Origin: Aquibium pacificus
GTDB taxonomy: Bacteria; Pseudomonadota; Alphaproteobacteria; Rhizobiales; Rhizobiaceae
Assembly: GCF_040839445.1 (NCBI RefSeq)
Contig: NZ_JBDPGJ010000010.1
Location: 62,001 to 126,000 of the forward strand
Length of the DNA stretch: 64,000 bases
Direction of reading: 5' to 3'
Shown here: positions 8,545 to 17,323 of the stretch, piece by piece
Position numbering within the stretch: position 1 is the first letter of the stretch
Layout: the number at the start of each line of letters is the position of its first letter
Notes under the pieces: model-generated
Seen by the model: the letters and a program-made list of their open reading frames with translations, nothing else
The model's database searches: none
What the model was told of the DNA's origin: nothing
Program-made: the position numbers and the translations under genes

Positions 8545-8606
8545 GGGGGGCTCCTGGCGATCGGGCGTGCCGCACGCAATGCATAGGGTCGGGCATCGGC
8601 GGAACG

Positions 8607-8662
8607 GTGTCGTGGCGGCAACATACACGCTTCGTTCATTTTGGCAAACGATGTAACGAATG
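8607..8662 (-). promoter_or_regulatory. Promoter/operator module A (copy 1)
   Basis: Read on the minus strand this 56-base block contains GTTACAT, then TTGCCAAAATGAA, then GTGTAT and CACGACA. It aligns without gaps to 29202-29257 on the plus strand at 40 of 56 positions. TTGCCA with TATGTT sixteen bases downstream would serve as -35 and -10, placing a transcript start roughly 60-70 bases before the dehydratase ATG. Promoter assignment is inferred; the conservation is seen directly. Confidence 0.6.
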
Positions 8663-8862
8663 TTTCATTTCAGATTTGGCCGGTTCCGCCTTCCGGAGCC
8701 GCCGGCTTCTCCCGGAGCGACCGCCGCCCGACATGACGGGATACTTGTGCGTCAGGACAAAAACCCCAGGGATTCGGTCGAATAGCTGATCAGGACCGCC
8801 GGCAACCGGACGAACGGCTCGGGAGCGCATGGCGTCGGCGAGCGCAATGCGAGGCTGTTTCA

Positions 8863-8889
8863 CCATACCAGGATGACAAAGCGTTCTAA
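8863..8889 (+). promoter_or_regulatory. Promoter/operator module B (copy 1) upstream of tcuA
   Basis: A 27-base element beginning CCATACCAGGATG and ending GCGTTCTAA, located 92 bases before the tcuA ATG. It is identical at 26 of 27 positions to a minus-strand element at 28993-29019. Its left part is a variant of the CATACCAGTATG palindrome found before the aldehyde dehydrogenase and the PrpD-like gene. Confidence 0.65.
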
Positions 8890-8981
8890 CTTCGTCGAAC
8901 GGTTGAATGTTACGTCGAGGCCTGAACCTGAAGATTGGCTTCCCAACCTTCCAGTAGAACTCACGCGGCGAACAGCAAGAC

Positions 8982-10499
8982 ATGCATCCTGAGCAAAAGT
9001 ATCAAAGTTACGACGTCATCGTCGTCGGCGGGGGCAATGCGGCGCTCTGCGCCGCACTGTCTGCGGCCGAACTGGGCGTGAGTGTCGTCATTCTGGAGCG
9101 GGCACCGCAAGAGGAACGCGGCGGCAATACGGCCTACACCGAAGGGCTGATGCGGTTCGTCTACAACGGCGCCGACGACATTCTCGCGCTGTCGCCGGAC
9201 CTGTCGGAGGAGGAACAGAGAAGCGACTTCGGCACCTATACCGAGGACGATTTCTTCGACGACATGGCGCGCGTGACGGAGAACCGGACCGATCCCGATC
9301 TCTGCGAGATCCTCGTGCGCCAGAGCAACGAGACCGTCCATTGGCTCAAGGACCAGGGGCTTCGCTTCCTGCCGCAGTTCGGGCGCCAGTCCTTCAAGGT
9401 CGACGGCCGCTACAAGTTCTGGGGCGGCGCGACGCTGGCCGTCTCCGGTGGCGGACGCGGGATGGTCGATTCCCTGTTCAAGGCCGCGGAGCGGAAGGGC
9501 ATCACCATCGTGTACGACGCCTGGGTGCGCGACCTGATCTCGTCCGATGACGGGGTTCACGGCGTCGAAGTCCAGATCGCCGGCAAGACGACGAAGATCT
9601 ACGCCCAGTCCATCGTTCTCGCCTGCGGCGGCTTCGAGGCCAACACCGAGTGGCGCACGCGCTATCTCGGGCCGGGCTGGGACCTGGCGAAGGTCCGCGG
9701 CTCGAAGTACAACACCGGCGACGGGCTGAACATGGCGCTGAAGATTGGCGCGCAGCCTTGTGGCCACTGGTCGGGTTGCCATGCGGTCAGCTGGGAGCGC
9801 TATGCCAGCGATTTCGGCGACATGTCGACCGTCGATGATTACGAACGCGACAGCTATCCGTTCTCCATCATGGTCAACGCCGAGGGCCGTCGCTTTCTCG
9901 ACGAAGGCGCCGACATCCGCAACTACACCTATGCCAAGTACGGGCACATCGTCATGAAGCAGCCGGGTCAGTTTGCCTGGCAGATCTTCGATTCGTCGGT
10001 CACGCACCTGCTGCGTCCCGAATACAGCGCACGCCGCGTCACCAGGATAACCGCCAACACCATCGAGGAACTCGCCGAGAAGCTCGACGACGTGAATGGC
10101 GAACAGTTGATCAGGGAAATCAAGGCATTCAATGCGGCCGTGAAGCGCGACAAGCCCTTCGATCCGACTGTCAAGGACGGACGCGGTACCGACGGCCTGG
10201 CGATCCCGAAGTCGAACTGGGCGATACCGCTGGAGAACCCGCCCTTCGAGGCGTTCTCCGTGACCTGCGGTATCACTTTCACCTTCGGCGGGCTGAACAT
10301 CACCACCGAGGGGCAGGTGAGGGACGTCAACCATCGGCCGATCCCGGGGCTCTATGCGGCAGGCGAAATGGTCGGCGGCCTATTCTACTTCAACTATCCA
10401 GGTTCCACGGGCCTCACCAGCGGCGCGGTCTTCGGCCGCCTGGCGGGACGCCACGCCGCCGCGGCGGTCACCAAGGCGATCGAAAACGCGGCGGAATGA
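8982..10499 (+). CDS. tcuA: FAD-dependent tricarballylate dehydrogenase-like flavoprotein
   Basis: A 505-residue FAD-binding dehydrogenase of the fumarate reductase/succinate dehydrogenase flavoprotein superfamily, closest by motif to TcuA, which oxidises tricarballylate to cis-aconitate. It has the dinucleotide fold VVGGGNAALCAALSA near residues 14-28, the ERGGNTAYT segment, and the C-terminal PIPGLYAAGEMVGG and PGSTGLTSGAVFGRLAG motifs. No signal peptide is seen, so it is cytoplasmic. The partner TcuB (electron transfer) and TcuC (transporter) are not adjacent. A LysR regulator follows, then a PrpD-like protein and aconitase, which would hydrate the unsaturated product. The substrate may be another tricarboxylate. 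Confidence 0.82.
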   Translation: MHPEQKYQSYDVIVVGGGNAALCAALSAAELGVSVVILERAPQEERGGNTAYTEGLMRFVYNGADDILALSPDLSEEEQRSDFGTYTEDDFFDDMARVTENRTDPDLCEILVRQSNETVHWLKDQGLRFLPQFGRQSFKVDGRYKFWGGATLAVSGGGRGMVDSLFKAAERKGITIVYDAWVRDLISSDDGVHGVEVQIAGKTTKIYAQSIVLACGGFEANTEWRTRYLGPGWDLAKVRGSKYNTGDGLNMALKIGAQPCGHWSGCHAVSWERYASDFGDMSTVDDYERDSYPFSIMVNAEGRRFLDEGADIRNYTYAKYGHIVMKQPGQFAWQIFDSSVTHLLRPEYSARRVTRITANTIEELAEKLDDVNGEQLIREIKAFNAAVKRDKPFDPTVKDGRGTDGLAIPKSNWAIPLENPPFEAFSVTCGITFTFGGLNITTEGQVRDVNHRPIPGLYAAGEMVGGLFYFNYPGSTGLTSGAVFGRLAGRHAAAAVTKAIENAAE

Positions 10500-10659
10500 G
10501 ATCGCAGCCGTGGCCGCGCGGCTAGGAGGCTTCCCGCCGGCCATCAGCAACCGGTTGTAATTCTCCGTGCCTGTGGCGATACTCGGACACCGCCACCGCC
10601 ACAGTGCCGACCGGCTGGCGTCTTTTCGTGCCGGCGGTCGCCACGAGATTGATCCATCC

Positions 10660-11625
10660 ATGCAGCTTCGCCAGTTGAAGTACGTCCTCGAGGTCTATCG
10701 CCGGGGAAATCACATATCGGCCGCTGCCGATGCGCTGAACACGTCTCAACCGGGCATCAGCAAGCAGATCCGCCAGCTCGAGCTCGAACTCGGCTTCGAC
10801 ATCTTCGAGCGCACGCGCAACCGCATTGTCGGCGCCACGGCCGCCGGTCTGGAACTGATCGAAAACGCGGAACGGATCTTCCGCGAGATCGACGATATCC
10901 AGAAGATCAGCGACGACTACAACGAGGAAAAGGGCGGCAGGCTGACGATTGCGACCACGCACACCTTCGCGCGCTACGTCTTGCCGAACGTGATCCGCGA
11001 GTTTCTGGCGCGGCAGCCGAACGTCCGTATCGGCCTGCTTCAGGGCAATCCCACCGAGGTCAGCGAATACGTCCAGGCGGGAAGTGCCGATCTCGGAGTG
11101 TCGACCGAGCCGCAGAAGAGCTTTCTCGGTCTGGTGCGGCTGCCGATTCTCAGCATCAAGCGCTCGGTCATCGCGCCCAAGGATCACCCGATCGCGAAAC
11201 TCGAGAAGATCACGCTCCAGGAACTGGCGAAACACCCGCTCATCGGTCACGACCATTTCCGCAGCGGCGGCTGGGCCATCATGGACGCGTTCGCAAAGGA
11301 AGGGATCAAGCCGCTCGTTCCGTTTGCCGGCGTCGATTCGGACGTGGGCAAGACCTACGTCAACATCGGGCTCGGTATCGCCATCACCGCGTCGATCGCG
11401 TTCGACCCCGAGCGCGACAAGAACCTCGTCGCGCGCGACGTCAGCCATCTGTTTCCGTCCAGCACGGCCTATGTCTCGTTCCGCAAGAGTTCGTACCTGC
11501 GCAAGATCGAGGTCGATTTCATGCTGAAACTGTCGCCGGAACTCACCCGCCAGCGCATCCGCGCCAGCCGCGAGGAGACGGTCCATAGCCGCGCCGATCC
11601 GGCGGGCGGCGACGATCGAAGTTAG
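10660..11625 (+). CDS. LysR family transcriptional regulator, CysB-like
   Basis: A 321-residue LysR-type regulator; the size and the start MQLRQLKYVLEVYRR are typical of the CysB/Cbl branch. The N-terminal winged helix-turn-helix includes SAAADALNTSQPGISKQIRQLE, followed by a substrate-binding domain from about residue 90 with the TTHTFARYVLP strand of CysB proteins. Here it lies on the same strand between tcuA and the PrpD-like gene, so it more likely senses a pathway acid than a sulfur signal; TcuR, the regulator of tricarballylate use, is also LysR-type. The ATG at 10660 fits the family start; the longer upstream frame does not. Confidence 0.9.
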   Translation: MQLRQLKYVLEVYRRGNHISAAADALNTSQPGISKQIRQLELELGFDIFERTRNRIVGATAAGLELIENAERIFREIDDIQKISDDYNEEKGGRLTIATTHTFARYVLPNVIREFLARQPNVRIGLLQGNPTEVSEYVQAGSADLGVSTEPQKSFLGLVRLPILSIKRSVIAPKDHPIAKLEKITLQELAKHPLIGHDHFRSGGWAIMDAFAKEGIKPLVPFAGVDSDVGKTYVNIGLGIAITASIAFDPERDKNLVARDVSHLFPSSTAYVSFRKSSYLRKIEVDFMLKLSPELTRQRIRASREETVHSRADPAGGDDRS

Positions 11626-11626
11626 C

Positions 11627-11638
11627 CATACCAGTATG
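11627..11638 (+). promoter_or_regulatory. Operator-like palindrome CATACCAGTATG upstream of PrpD-like gene
   Basis: The same 12-mer as at 1321-1332, located one base after the lysR stop codon and 132 bases before the GTG start of the MmgE/PrpD gene. The flanking bases differ from those at 1321, so the conserved unit is the palindrome itself. Confidence 0.55.
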
Positions 11639-11770
11639 AGCATTTCGGCGTTGTTCCGACCGGGGCCTCGGCCCTAACGTGCCGGCGTTGCGGGGAGGAC
11701 GCGGTCCATCTCCGGCTCGTCGTGGAATTGCGCGCGGGCAAGGACACGTGCAACCCCGGGACGCGGAACA

Positions 11771-13159
11771 GTGGCGACAGCATATCGGTCGACGGGCCTC
11801 GTCGAATTCCTTCACGATCTGACCTACGACCAGCTGCCGCAAGACGTGCGCGCAAAGGCGCGGCAGTGCCTGCTGGACGCGCTCGGATGCGGACTGTTCG
11901 GGACCCTCCAGCCATGGTCGCGCATCCTGGCCGCGGAGATGATCGAGGAACGGAGCTCGGGAAACTGCACCGTCATCGGGTATGGGACCCGGCTCTCGGC
12001 ACCCGCCGCGGCGATGTGCAACGGTCTGGCGATCCATGGCTATGAACTCGACGACCTGATCGCCAGCTCGATCGTCCATCCGGCAGCCGCGGTCGTCCCC
12101 GCCGCGCTCGCGGCCGCGGAGGCGAGCGGCGCTTCCGGCGAGGCGCTGATATCAGGCATCGTCGCTGGCTACGAGATCATGCACCGTGTCGCCGTCGGCA
12201 TGGGCGTAAGCCCCTCGCGGCTCGGCTTCCACGTCACGAGCCTGACCGCCCCCGTCGCCGCCGCGATGGCCGCAGGCAAGGTCGCGGGCCTGGACCTCGC
12301 GCAACTGACGTCGGCTATCGGTCTGTCCTGTTCGGCAGCCGCGGGCATCAAGGCCTTCGCCTCGGGCGATGGCGGCGGCATGGTCAAGCGGCTGCATCTC
12401 GGGCGCGGGGCCGAAGCGGGCGTGCGGGCCTGCCAGCTGGCCCGCCGCGGCTTTTCCGGCCCGCCCTATGCCATCGACGGCAGGTTCGGTCTTCTCGAGA
12501 TCTTCGGCGGCGCGACGGCCGCTCCCGAGCGCCTGACCGACGGGCTGGGCACGCGATGGGCGATCAGCGACATCTGGTTCAAGGTCTATCCGATCTGCGG
12601 CTGGATCCAGCCTGTCGTGCAGGCTCTTTCGGACATGCGCGGCGGCCGGGAACTCGCAGCGGAAGACATCGTGTCCATCCGCGTCGGAGTCAGCAGCTAT
12701 GCGGCCGCCAACAACGGCAATCCCGCGCCGGTCGATACGATGGGCGCGCAGTACTCCATCCCCTTCTGTGCCGCGCTCGCGCTTCTGGGCGATCCGAAGG
12801 ACCCGGCGGAGTATGGGGAGAAGCGGCTGACGCAGAAGGCGATGCGCGACGTCCAGACGAAGGTCGCGATCCATGTCAGTGCCGAGGCCGAGGCGGTCTA
12901 TCCTGCAAAGTTCGCGGGGGACGTGGAACTCACGCTCGCCGACGGCAGCGTCAGGCACATGTGGGTGCCTGAATGCCGGGGCACGCCGGCCGACCCGTGC
13001 AGCGATGCCGAACTTGAGCAGAAGTTTTCGATCCTGGCGCGAAAGGTGCTGACCGAAGGCGACGCGCGTGCCCTGGCTGGCAACGTTTCGCGGATCGAAG
13101 AACTGAAGACCCTGGGCGAGTTGACCCACCTCCTGGGCGCAGCCCGCAATGCCTCGTGA
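11771..13159 (+). CDS. MmgE/PrpD family protein
   Basis: A 462-residue member of the MmgE/PrpD family, which includes 2-methylcitrate dehydratase, cis-aconitate decarboxylase and iminodisuccinate epimerase. The family core is visible: an all-helical N-terminal domain with NGLAIHGYELDD (residues about 85-96) and HPAAAVVPAALA, then KRLHLGRGAEAG in the active-site region. It begins with GTG at 11771; the ribosome site is weak. It sits 15 bases ahead of the aconitase gene, so the two are probably co-transcribed. Dehydration or isomerisation of a citrate-like acid is inferred from the aconitase and TcuA neighbours. Confidence 0.85.
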   Translation: MATAYRSTGLVEFLHDLTYDQLPQDVRAKARQCLLDALGCGLFGTLQPWSRILAAEMIEERSSGNCTVIGYGTRLSAPAAAMCNGLAIHGYELDDLIASSIVHPAAAVVPAALAAAEASGASGEALISGIVAGYEIMHRVAVGMGVSPSRLGFHVTSLTAPVAAAMAAGKVAGLDLAQLTSAIGLSCSAAAGIKAFASGDGGGMVKRLHLGRGAEAGVRACQLARRGFSGPPYAIDGRFGLLEIFGGATAAPERLTDGLGTRWAISDIWFKVYPICGWIQPVVQALSDMRGGRELAAEDIVSIRVGVSSYAAANNGNPAPVDTMGAQYSIPFCAALALLGDPKDPAEYGEKRLTQKAMRDVQTKVAIHVSAEAEAVYPAKFAGDVELTLADGSVRHMWVPECRGTPADPCSDAELEQKFSILARKVLTEGDARALAGNVSRIEELKTLGELTHLLGAARNAS

Positions 13160-13174
13160 AATGAGCAACGCCTG

Positions 13175-15868
13175 ATGAGCAACCCGTTTGACTCGATCGC
13201 CCGACGCGAAATCGACCTGCCCGGTCTAGGCGCGAAGGAATACTATTCGCTCGCCGCGCTCAATGCGGCAGGGCAGGGCGACCACATGCGCCTGCCCGTC
13301 GTGCTGCGCGTTGTGCTGGAATCGCTCCTGCGGCACTGCGACGGCCGACGCATCACCGAGGAGCAGGTGCGCGCGCTCGCCAACTGGCAGCCGGTCGCCG
13401 AGCGGACCGAGGAAATCCCCTTCACGGTCGGCCGCGTCGCGCTCAACTGCGCGGCCGGCATTCCGCTGCTCGGCGATCTCACCGCGATGCGCTCCACCAT
13501 GGACCGGCTCGGTCTTCCGGTCGAGAGCGTGCAGCCGGCCGTCCCGGTCGACATGGCGCTCGACCATACGCTCACGGTCGATTTCTACGGCTTCCCCGAC
13601 GCCAAACTCCGCAACATGGAGCTGGATATCCAGCGCAACCACGAGCGCTACCAGTTCGTCAAATGGGCGGTGCAGGCCTATGAGGGCATCCGGCTCTTCC
13701 CGCCGGGCGCCGGGATACTGCACCAGCTGAACCTCGAATTTCTGGCGCCCGGCCTCCTGGTCAAGGACGGCGTGTGCATGCCCGATACGATGGTGGCGAC
13801 GGATTCGCACACCTGCATGATCTCGGGACTGGGAACGGTCGGGTGGGGTGTCGGCGGCATCGAGGCGCAGGGCGCGATCCTCGGCCAGCCCGTCTGCTTC
13901 CTCATGCCGGATGTGGTCGGCATCGAGGTGCGCGGCGAACTCGGCGAAGGCGTCACCGCGACGGACCTGGTTCTCCACGTCACCGAGATGCTGCGCAAGG
14001 CAAAGGTGGTCGGGCAGTTCCTCGAGTTCCACGGCGAAGGCGTATCGAAGCTCAGCATCCCGGATCGCGCCACCATCGCCAACATGGCGCCGGAATATGG
14101 CGCCACGATCGGCTACTTCCCGATGGACGAGCAGACCATCGGCTACCTGCGCCAGACGGGCCGGCCCGAAGACACGGTGCATGCGACTGAACTCTACTAC
14201 CGCACGCAGGGACTGTTCGGGGCGCCGAAAGAGGGCGAGGTGGCCTACACCCGGCTGCTCCAGCTCGATCTGGGGGACGTCGTCCCGAGCGTCGCCGGCC
14301 CCCGGCGGCCGCAGGACCGGATCGGCCTGTCGGACGTCAAGCATGTGTTCGAAGACACGCTCGTAAAGCCGCAAGGCGAGGGCGGCTATGCGCGTCCGGC
14401 GTCGAAACCCCGCAACGGCGGCTTTCGCGACGGCGACGTGGTGATCGCCGCGGTCACCTCCTGCACGAATACCTCCAATCCGAGCGTCATGCTGGCCGCC
14501 GGTCTGGTCGCCAGGAAGGCGGTGGCGGCGGGATTGACGACGAAGCCCTGGGTCAAGACCTCGCTCACGCCCGGCTCGCTCGTGGTGAGCCGCTATCTCG
14601 AGGAGACTGGGCTGCAGGACCCGCTTGACGCGCTGGGCTTCGCGGTCGCCGGCTACAGCTGCGCCACCTGTGTCGGCGCTTCCGGGCCGCTCGACCCCGC
14701 GCTTGAGGAAGAGATCAGGTCGTCCGACGGCGTGGCTTGCGCGGTGCTGTCGGGCAACAGGAACTTCGAGGCGCGCATCCATCGCATGGTCAAGGCGTCG
14801 TTCCTTGCCAGCCCGCCGCTGGTCGTCGCCTTCGCGCTCGCCGGTACCGTCGACATCGACATGACGCGCGATCCGATCGGCACCGGCACGGACGGCCGCG
14901 CCGTCTATCTCAGGGACATCTGGCCGAGCCGCGAGGAACTGGCCGACGCGATGGCCAAAGCGGCTGATCCCGGCTTCTACCGCGAGACCTATTCCGGCGA
15001 CTTCACGGCACGCAACCCCTACTGGGCCGACATTCCCAACGAGACCGGCCGCCTGTTCCCCTGGGACGACCGCTCGACCTACATCAAGGAGCCGCCGTTC
15101 CTCGACGGCGGTATGCGCCAGGACGTGCTCAAGGACATCGACGGCGCGCGTGCGCTGGCGATCCTCGGCAATTCCGTCACGACCGACCACATCTCGCCGA
15201 TCGGCAGCATAGGCCGCGACACGGTCGCCGGCGCATACCTGTCACGGCAAGGCGTCGCGGCGAAGGATTTCAACAATTTCGGCTCCCGGCGCATGAACCA
15301 CGAGGTCATGGTCCGCGGCGCGTTCTCGAACGTGCGGCTGCGCAACCTCATGGTGCCGGGCACCGAGGGCAGCGTTACCTGCCACCAACCTTCGGGCGAG
15401 ACGATGTCGATCTACGACGCCTCGCTGCGCTACCATGAAGAGGGCGTGCCGCTGATCGTGCTGGCGGGCGAGGAATACGGCACGGGAAGCGCCCGCGACT
15501 GGGCGGCCAAGGGCACGCGGCTTCTGAACGTGCGCGCCGTCGTCGCGTCGAGCTTCGAGCGCATCCATCGTTCGAACCTGATCGGCATGGGCGTGCTTCC
15601 ATGTCAGTTTCCCGCTGGCGAGACGGGCGAGAGCCTGGGCTTCGACGGTTCGGAAATCTTCTATCTCAAAGGTGTCGAGGGCGACGTCCGGCCAAGGCAA
15701 TCCCTCACCCTCGCGGTCAGGAAGGCGGATGGCGCGGTCCGCGAGATCCCGCTCGTTCTGCGCGTCGATACGCAGGTCGAGATCGACTATCTGCGCGCCG
15801 GCGGCATGATGCCTTTCATCCTCGGCAACCTGATCGGCAATCTGGCGGGAGCCGGAGGAGCCGGTTAG
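13175..15868 (+). CDS. acnA: Aconitate hydratase, AcnA/IRP-type
   Basis: An 897-residue monomeric aconitase of the AcnA/IRP type (E. coli AcnA is about 890). The three [4Fe-4S] cysteines are present at 430 (SCTNTSNPS), 496 and 499 (GYSCATCVGASGPL). The TDSHTCMISGLG and GTGSARDWAAKGT active-site motifs are intact. It interconverts citrate, cis-aconitate and isocitrate in the cytoplasm. The position after a PrpD-like protein and downstream of tcuA suggests a pathway-dedicated second aconitase rather than the TCA housekeeping copy. A 2-methylisocitrate dehydratase (AcnD-like) or other hydro-lyase specificity cannot be excluded. Confidence 0.9.
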   Translation: MSNPFDSIARREIDLPGLGAKEYYSLAALNAAGQGDHMRLPVVLRVVLESLLRHCDGRRITEEQVRALANWQPVAERTEEIPFTVGRVALNCAAGIPLLGDLTAMRSTMDRLGLPVESVQPAVPVDMALDHTLTVDFYGFPDAKLRNMELDIQRNHERYQFVKWAVQAYEGIRLFPPGAGILHQLNLEFLAPGLLVKDGVCMPDTMVATDSHTCMISGLGTVGWGVGGIEAQGAILGQPVCFLMPDVVGIEVRGELGEGVTATDLVLHVTEMLRKAKVVGQFLEFHGEGVSKLSIPDRATIANMAPEYGATIGYFPMDEQTIGYLRQTGRPEDTVHATELYYRTQGLFGAPKEGEVAYTRLLQLDLGDVVPSVAGPRRPQDRIGLSDVKHVFEDTLVKPQGEGGYARPASKPRNGGFRDGDVVIAAVTSCTNTSNPSVMLAAGLVARKAVAAGLTTKPWVKTSLTPGSLVVSRYLEETGLQDPLDALGFAVAGYSCATCVGASGPLDPALEEEIRSSDGVACAVLSGNRNFEARIHRMVKASFLASPPLVVAFALAGTVDIDMTRDPIGTGTDGRAVYLRDIWPSREELADAMAKAADPGFYRETYSGDFTARNPYWADIPNETGRLFPWDDRSTYIKEPPFLDGGMRQDVLKDIDGARALAILGNSVTTDHISPIGSIGRDTVAGAYLSRQGVAAKDFNNFGSRRMNHEVMVRGAFSNVRLRNLMVPGTEGSVTCHQPSGETMSIYDASLRYHEEGVPLIVLAGEEYGTGSARDWAAKGTRLLNVRAVVASSFERIHRSNLIGMGVLPCQFPAGETGESLGFDGSEIFYLKGVEGDVRPRQSLTLAVRKADGAVREIPLVLRVDTQVEIDYLRAGGMMPFILGNLIGNLAGAGGAG

Positions 15869-16080
15869 CGACGGGCCTGCAGCCAAACGAGACCGCTTGC
15901 AACACCGCCGCGCCCGAGACGTGCGGCGGCGCGCCTTCGCGCGTTCGTCGCGCAACTCCGGTTCAACTCCCGATCCCCGGCGGACCGGCGGCCACGGGCC
16001 GGCCGGATCGCCGTCTGCAAGGCGGCATCTCGACGGCGATTTCGCCCTAGAGAGAACGAGGCGGCCTTCCCGTCGCCAAT

Positions 16081-16094
16081 TTGCGCCACGACAA
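16081..16094 (+). promoter_or_regulatory. FNR/NnrR-type box upstream of nirK
   Basis: TTGCGCCACGACAA fits the TTG-N8-CAA half-site spacing of the FNR/CRP superfamily, and its TTGCG left half resembles the NnrR sites described for denitrification genes in alphaproteobacteria. It lies 67 bases before the nirK ATG, a normal place for activation by a nitric-oxide or oxygen sensor. The remainder of the 293-base gap 15869-16161 shows nothing else I can support. Confidence 0.55.
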
Positions 16095-16161
16095 AGAAGG
16101 CTTTTGCGCGCGGGCATAGGTTCACTCCATCGAAAACGATGGATCGAAAAGGAGAACCGCC

Positions 16162-17265
16162 ATGTTCACGCGTCGCCAGGCACTTCTGGGAGCGGCCGCA
16201 ACCGCCATGCTGGCCGCGATGCCGCCGCTTGCAGCCGCGGCCAACGAAACCGAGATTGCAGCGCTTCCGCGCGAGAAGGTCGCGCTCGTGGCGCCGCCCT
16301 ACGTGCATGCCCACGAGCAGGTCGCAACGGGCGGGCCGAAGGTCGTCGAGTTCACCATGCCCATCGTCGAGAAGACGGTCGTCATCGACGACGAGGGGAC
16401 CGAATTCCAGGCAATGACCTTCGACGGTTCCATGCCCGGCCCGATGATGGTGGTGCACGAAGGCGACTATGTCGAGCTGACGCTGATCAACCCCGAGACG
16501 AACTCGTTGCCGCACAACATCGACTTCCATGCCGCCACTGGCGCGCTGGGCGGCGGGGCGCTGACCCTCATCAATCCCGGCGAACAGGTGACCCTGCGCT
16601 TCAAGGCGACCCGCACCGGTACCTTCGTCTACCACTGCGCGCCGGAAGGGGCGATGATCCCCTGGCACGTCGTGTCGGGCATGAGCGGCACGATCATGGT
16701 GCTGCCGCGCGACGGACTGAAGAATGAGAAGGGCGAGACCCTGACCTACGACAAGGTCTTCTACGTCGGCGAGAACGACCTCTACGTCCCGCGCGACGAG
16801 GAAGGCAACTTCAAGACCTACGAGAGCCACGGCGATTCCTACGCCGACACGGTCGAGGTGATGAGGGGCCTGATCCCGACCCACGTCGTCTTCAACGGCG
16901 CGAAGGGCGCGCTGACCGGCGACAACGCCATGAAGGCGAAAGTCGGCGAGACCGTGCTGATCGTCCACAGCCAGGCGAACCGGGATACCCGGCCCCACCT
17001 GATCGGCGGCCATGGCGACTACGTCTGGGAACAGGGCAAATTCGCCAACCCGCCGGCCAAGGACCTCGAGACCTGGTTCATCCGCGGCGGCTCCGCCGGG
17101 GCGGCGCTCTACACATTCCTGCAGCCCGGCATCTACGCCTACGTCAACCACAACCTGATCGAAGCTGTGGAACTCGGCGCGACGGCGCACTTCGTGGTCG
17201 AGGGCGAGTGGGACGACGACCTGATGAAGCAGGTCGCGGCGCCTGGCCCGATCCCCATGAACTGA
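16162..17265 (+). CDS. nirK: Copper-containing nitrite reductase
   Basis: NirK reduces nitrite to nitric oxide in the periplasm during denitrification. The 367-residue protein has a Tat-like signal (TRRQALLGAAATAML) and two cupredoxin domains. Type 1 copper ligands are His118, Cys159, His169 and Met174; type 2 ligands are His123, His158 and His330 (YVNHNLIEA); the active-site Asp121 is present, as is the RPHLIGGHGDYVW segment. GGAG precedes the ATG. It heads a nirK-nirV-unknown-nnrS run and is preceded by an NnrR-type box. A strong hairpin separates it from nirV. No nitric-oxide reductase is in this window. Confidence 0.97.
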   Translation: MFTRRQALLGAAATAMLAAMPPLAAAANETEIAALPREKVALVAPPYVHAHEQVATGGPKVVEFTMPIVEKTVVIDDEGTEFQAMTFDGSMPGPMMVVHEGDYVELTLINPETNSLPHNIDFHAATGALGGGALTLINPGEQVTLRFKATRTGTFVYHCAPEGAMIPWHVVSGMSGTIMVLPRDGLKNEKGETLTYDKVFYVGENDLYVPRDEEGNFKTYESHGDSYADTVEVMRGLIPTHVVFNGAKGALTGDNAMKAKVGETVLIVHSQANRDTRPHLIGGHGDYVWEQGKFANPPAKDLETWFIRGGSAGAALYTFLQPGIYAYVNHNLIEAVELGATAHFVVEGEWDDDLMKQVAAPGPIPMN

Positions 17266-17279
17266 TCGCCCGAAGGCAA

Positions 17280-17305
17280 GGCGGCCCGGCATCGACCGGA
17301 CCGCC
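17280..17305 (+). terminator. Hairpin between nirK and nirV
   Basis: GGCGGCCCGG and CCGGACCGCC form a 10-bp stem with one mismatch around a 6-base loop (CATCGA). There is no clear T-run after it, so it is more likely an attenuator or mRNA-stabilising structure that sets nirK above nirV than a full terminator. Confidence 0.5.
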
Positions 17306-17323
17306 TCTCTGGCGGAGGCCGAC

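Larger units (their letters stand above)
8545..8981. other. Divergent regulatory region between dehydratase operon and tcuA
   Basis: A 437-base intergenic region without a credible gene. It carries two separate signals about 200 bases apart: module A at 8607-8662 facing the minus-strand dehydratase operon, and module B at 8863-8889 facing tcuA. The stretch near 8625-8670 is AT-richer than its surroundings. Confidence 0.7.

Noticed and set aside
8663..8862. Simple recent duplication of the whole intergenic region between 8.6 and 29 kb
   Set aside because: Only the end modules A and B match; the roughly 190 bases between them do not align convincingly, so selective conservation or an old duplication is more likely.
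10660..11625. Calling the LysR protein CysB itself
   Set aside because: It resembles the CysB branch, but no sulfur-assimilation genes are nearby and its neighbours are tricarboxylate enzymes.
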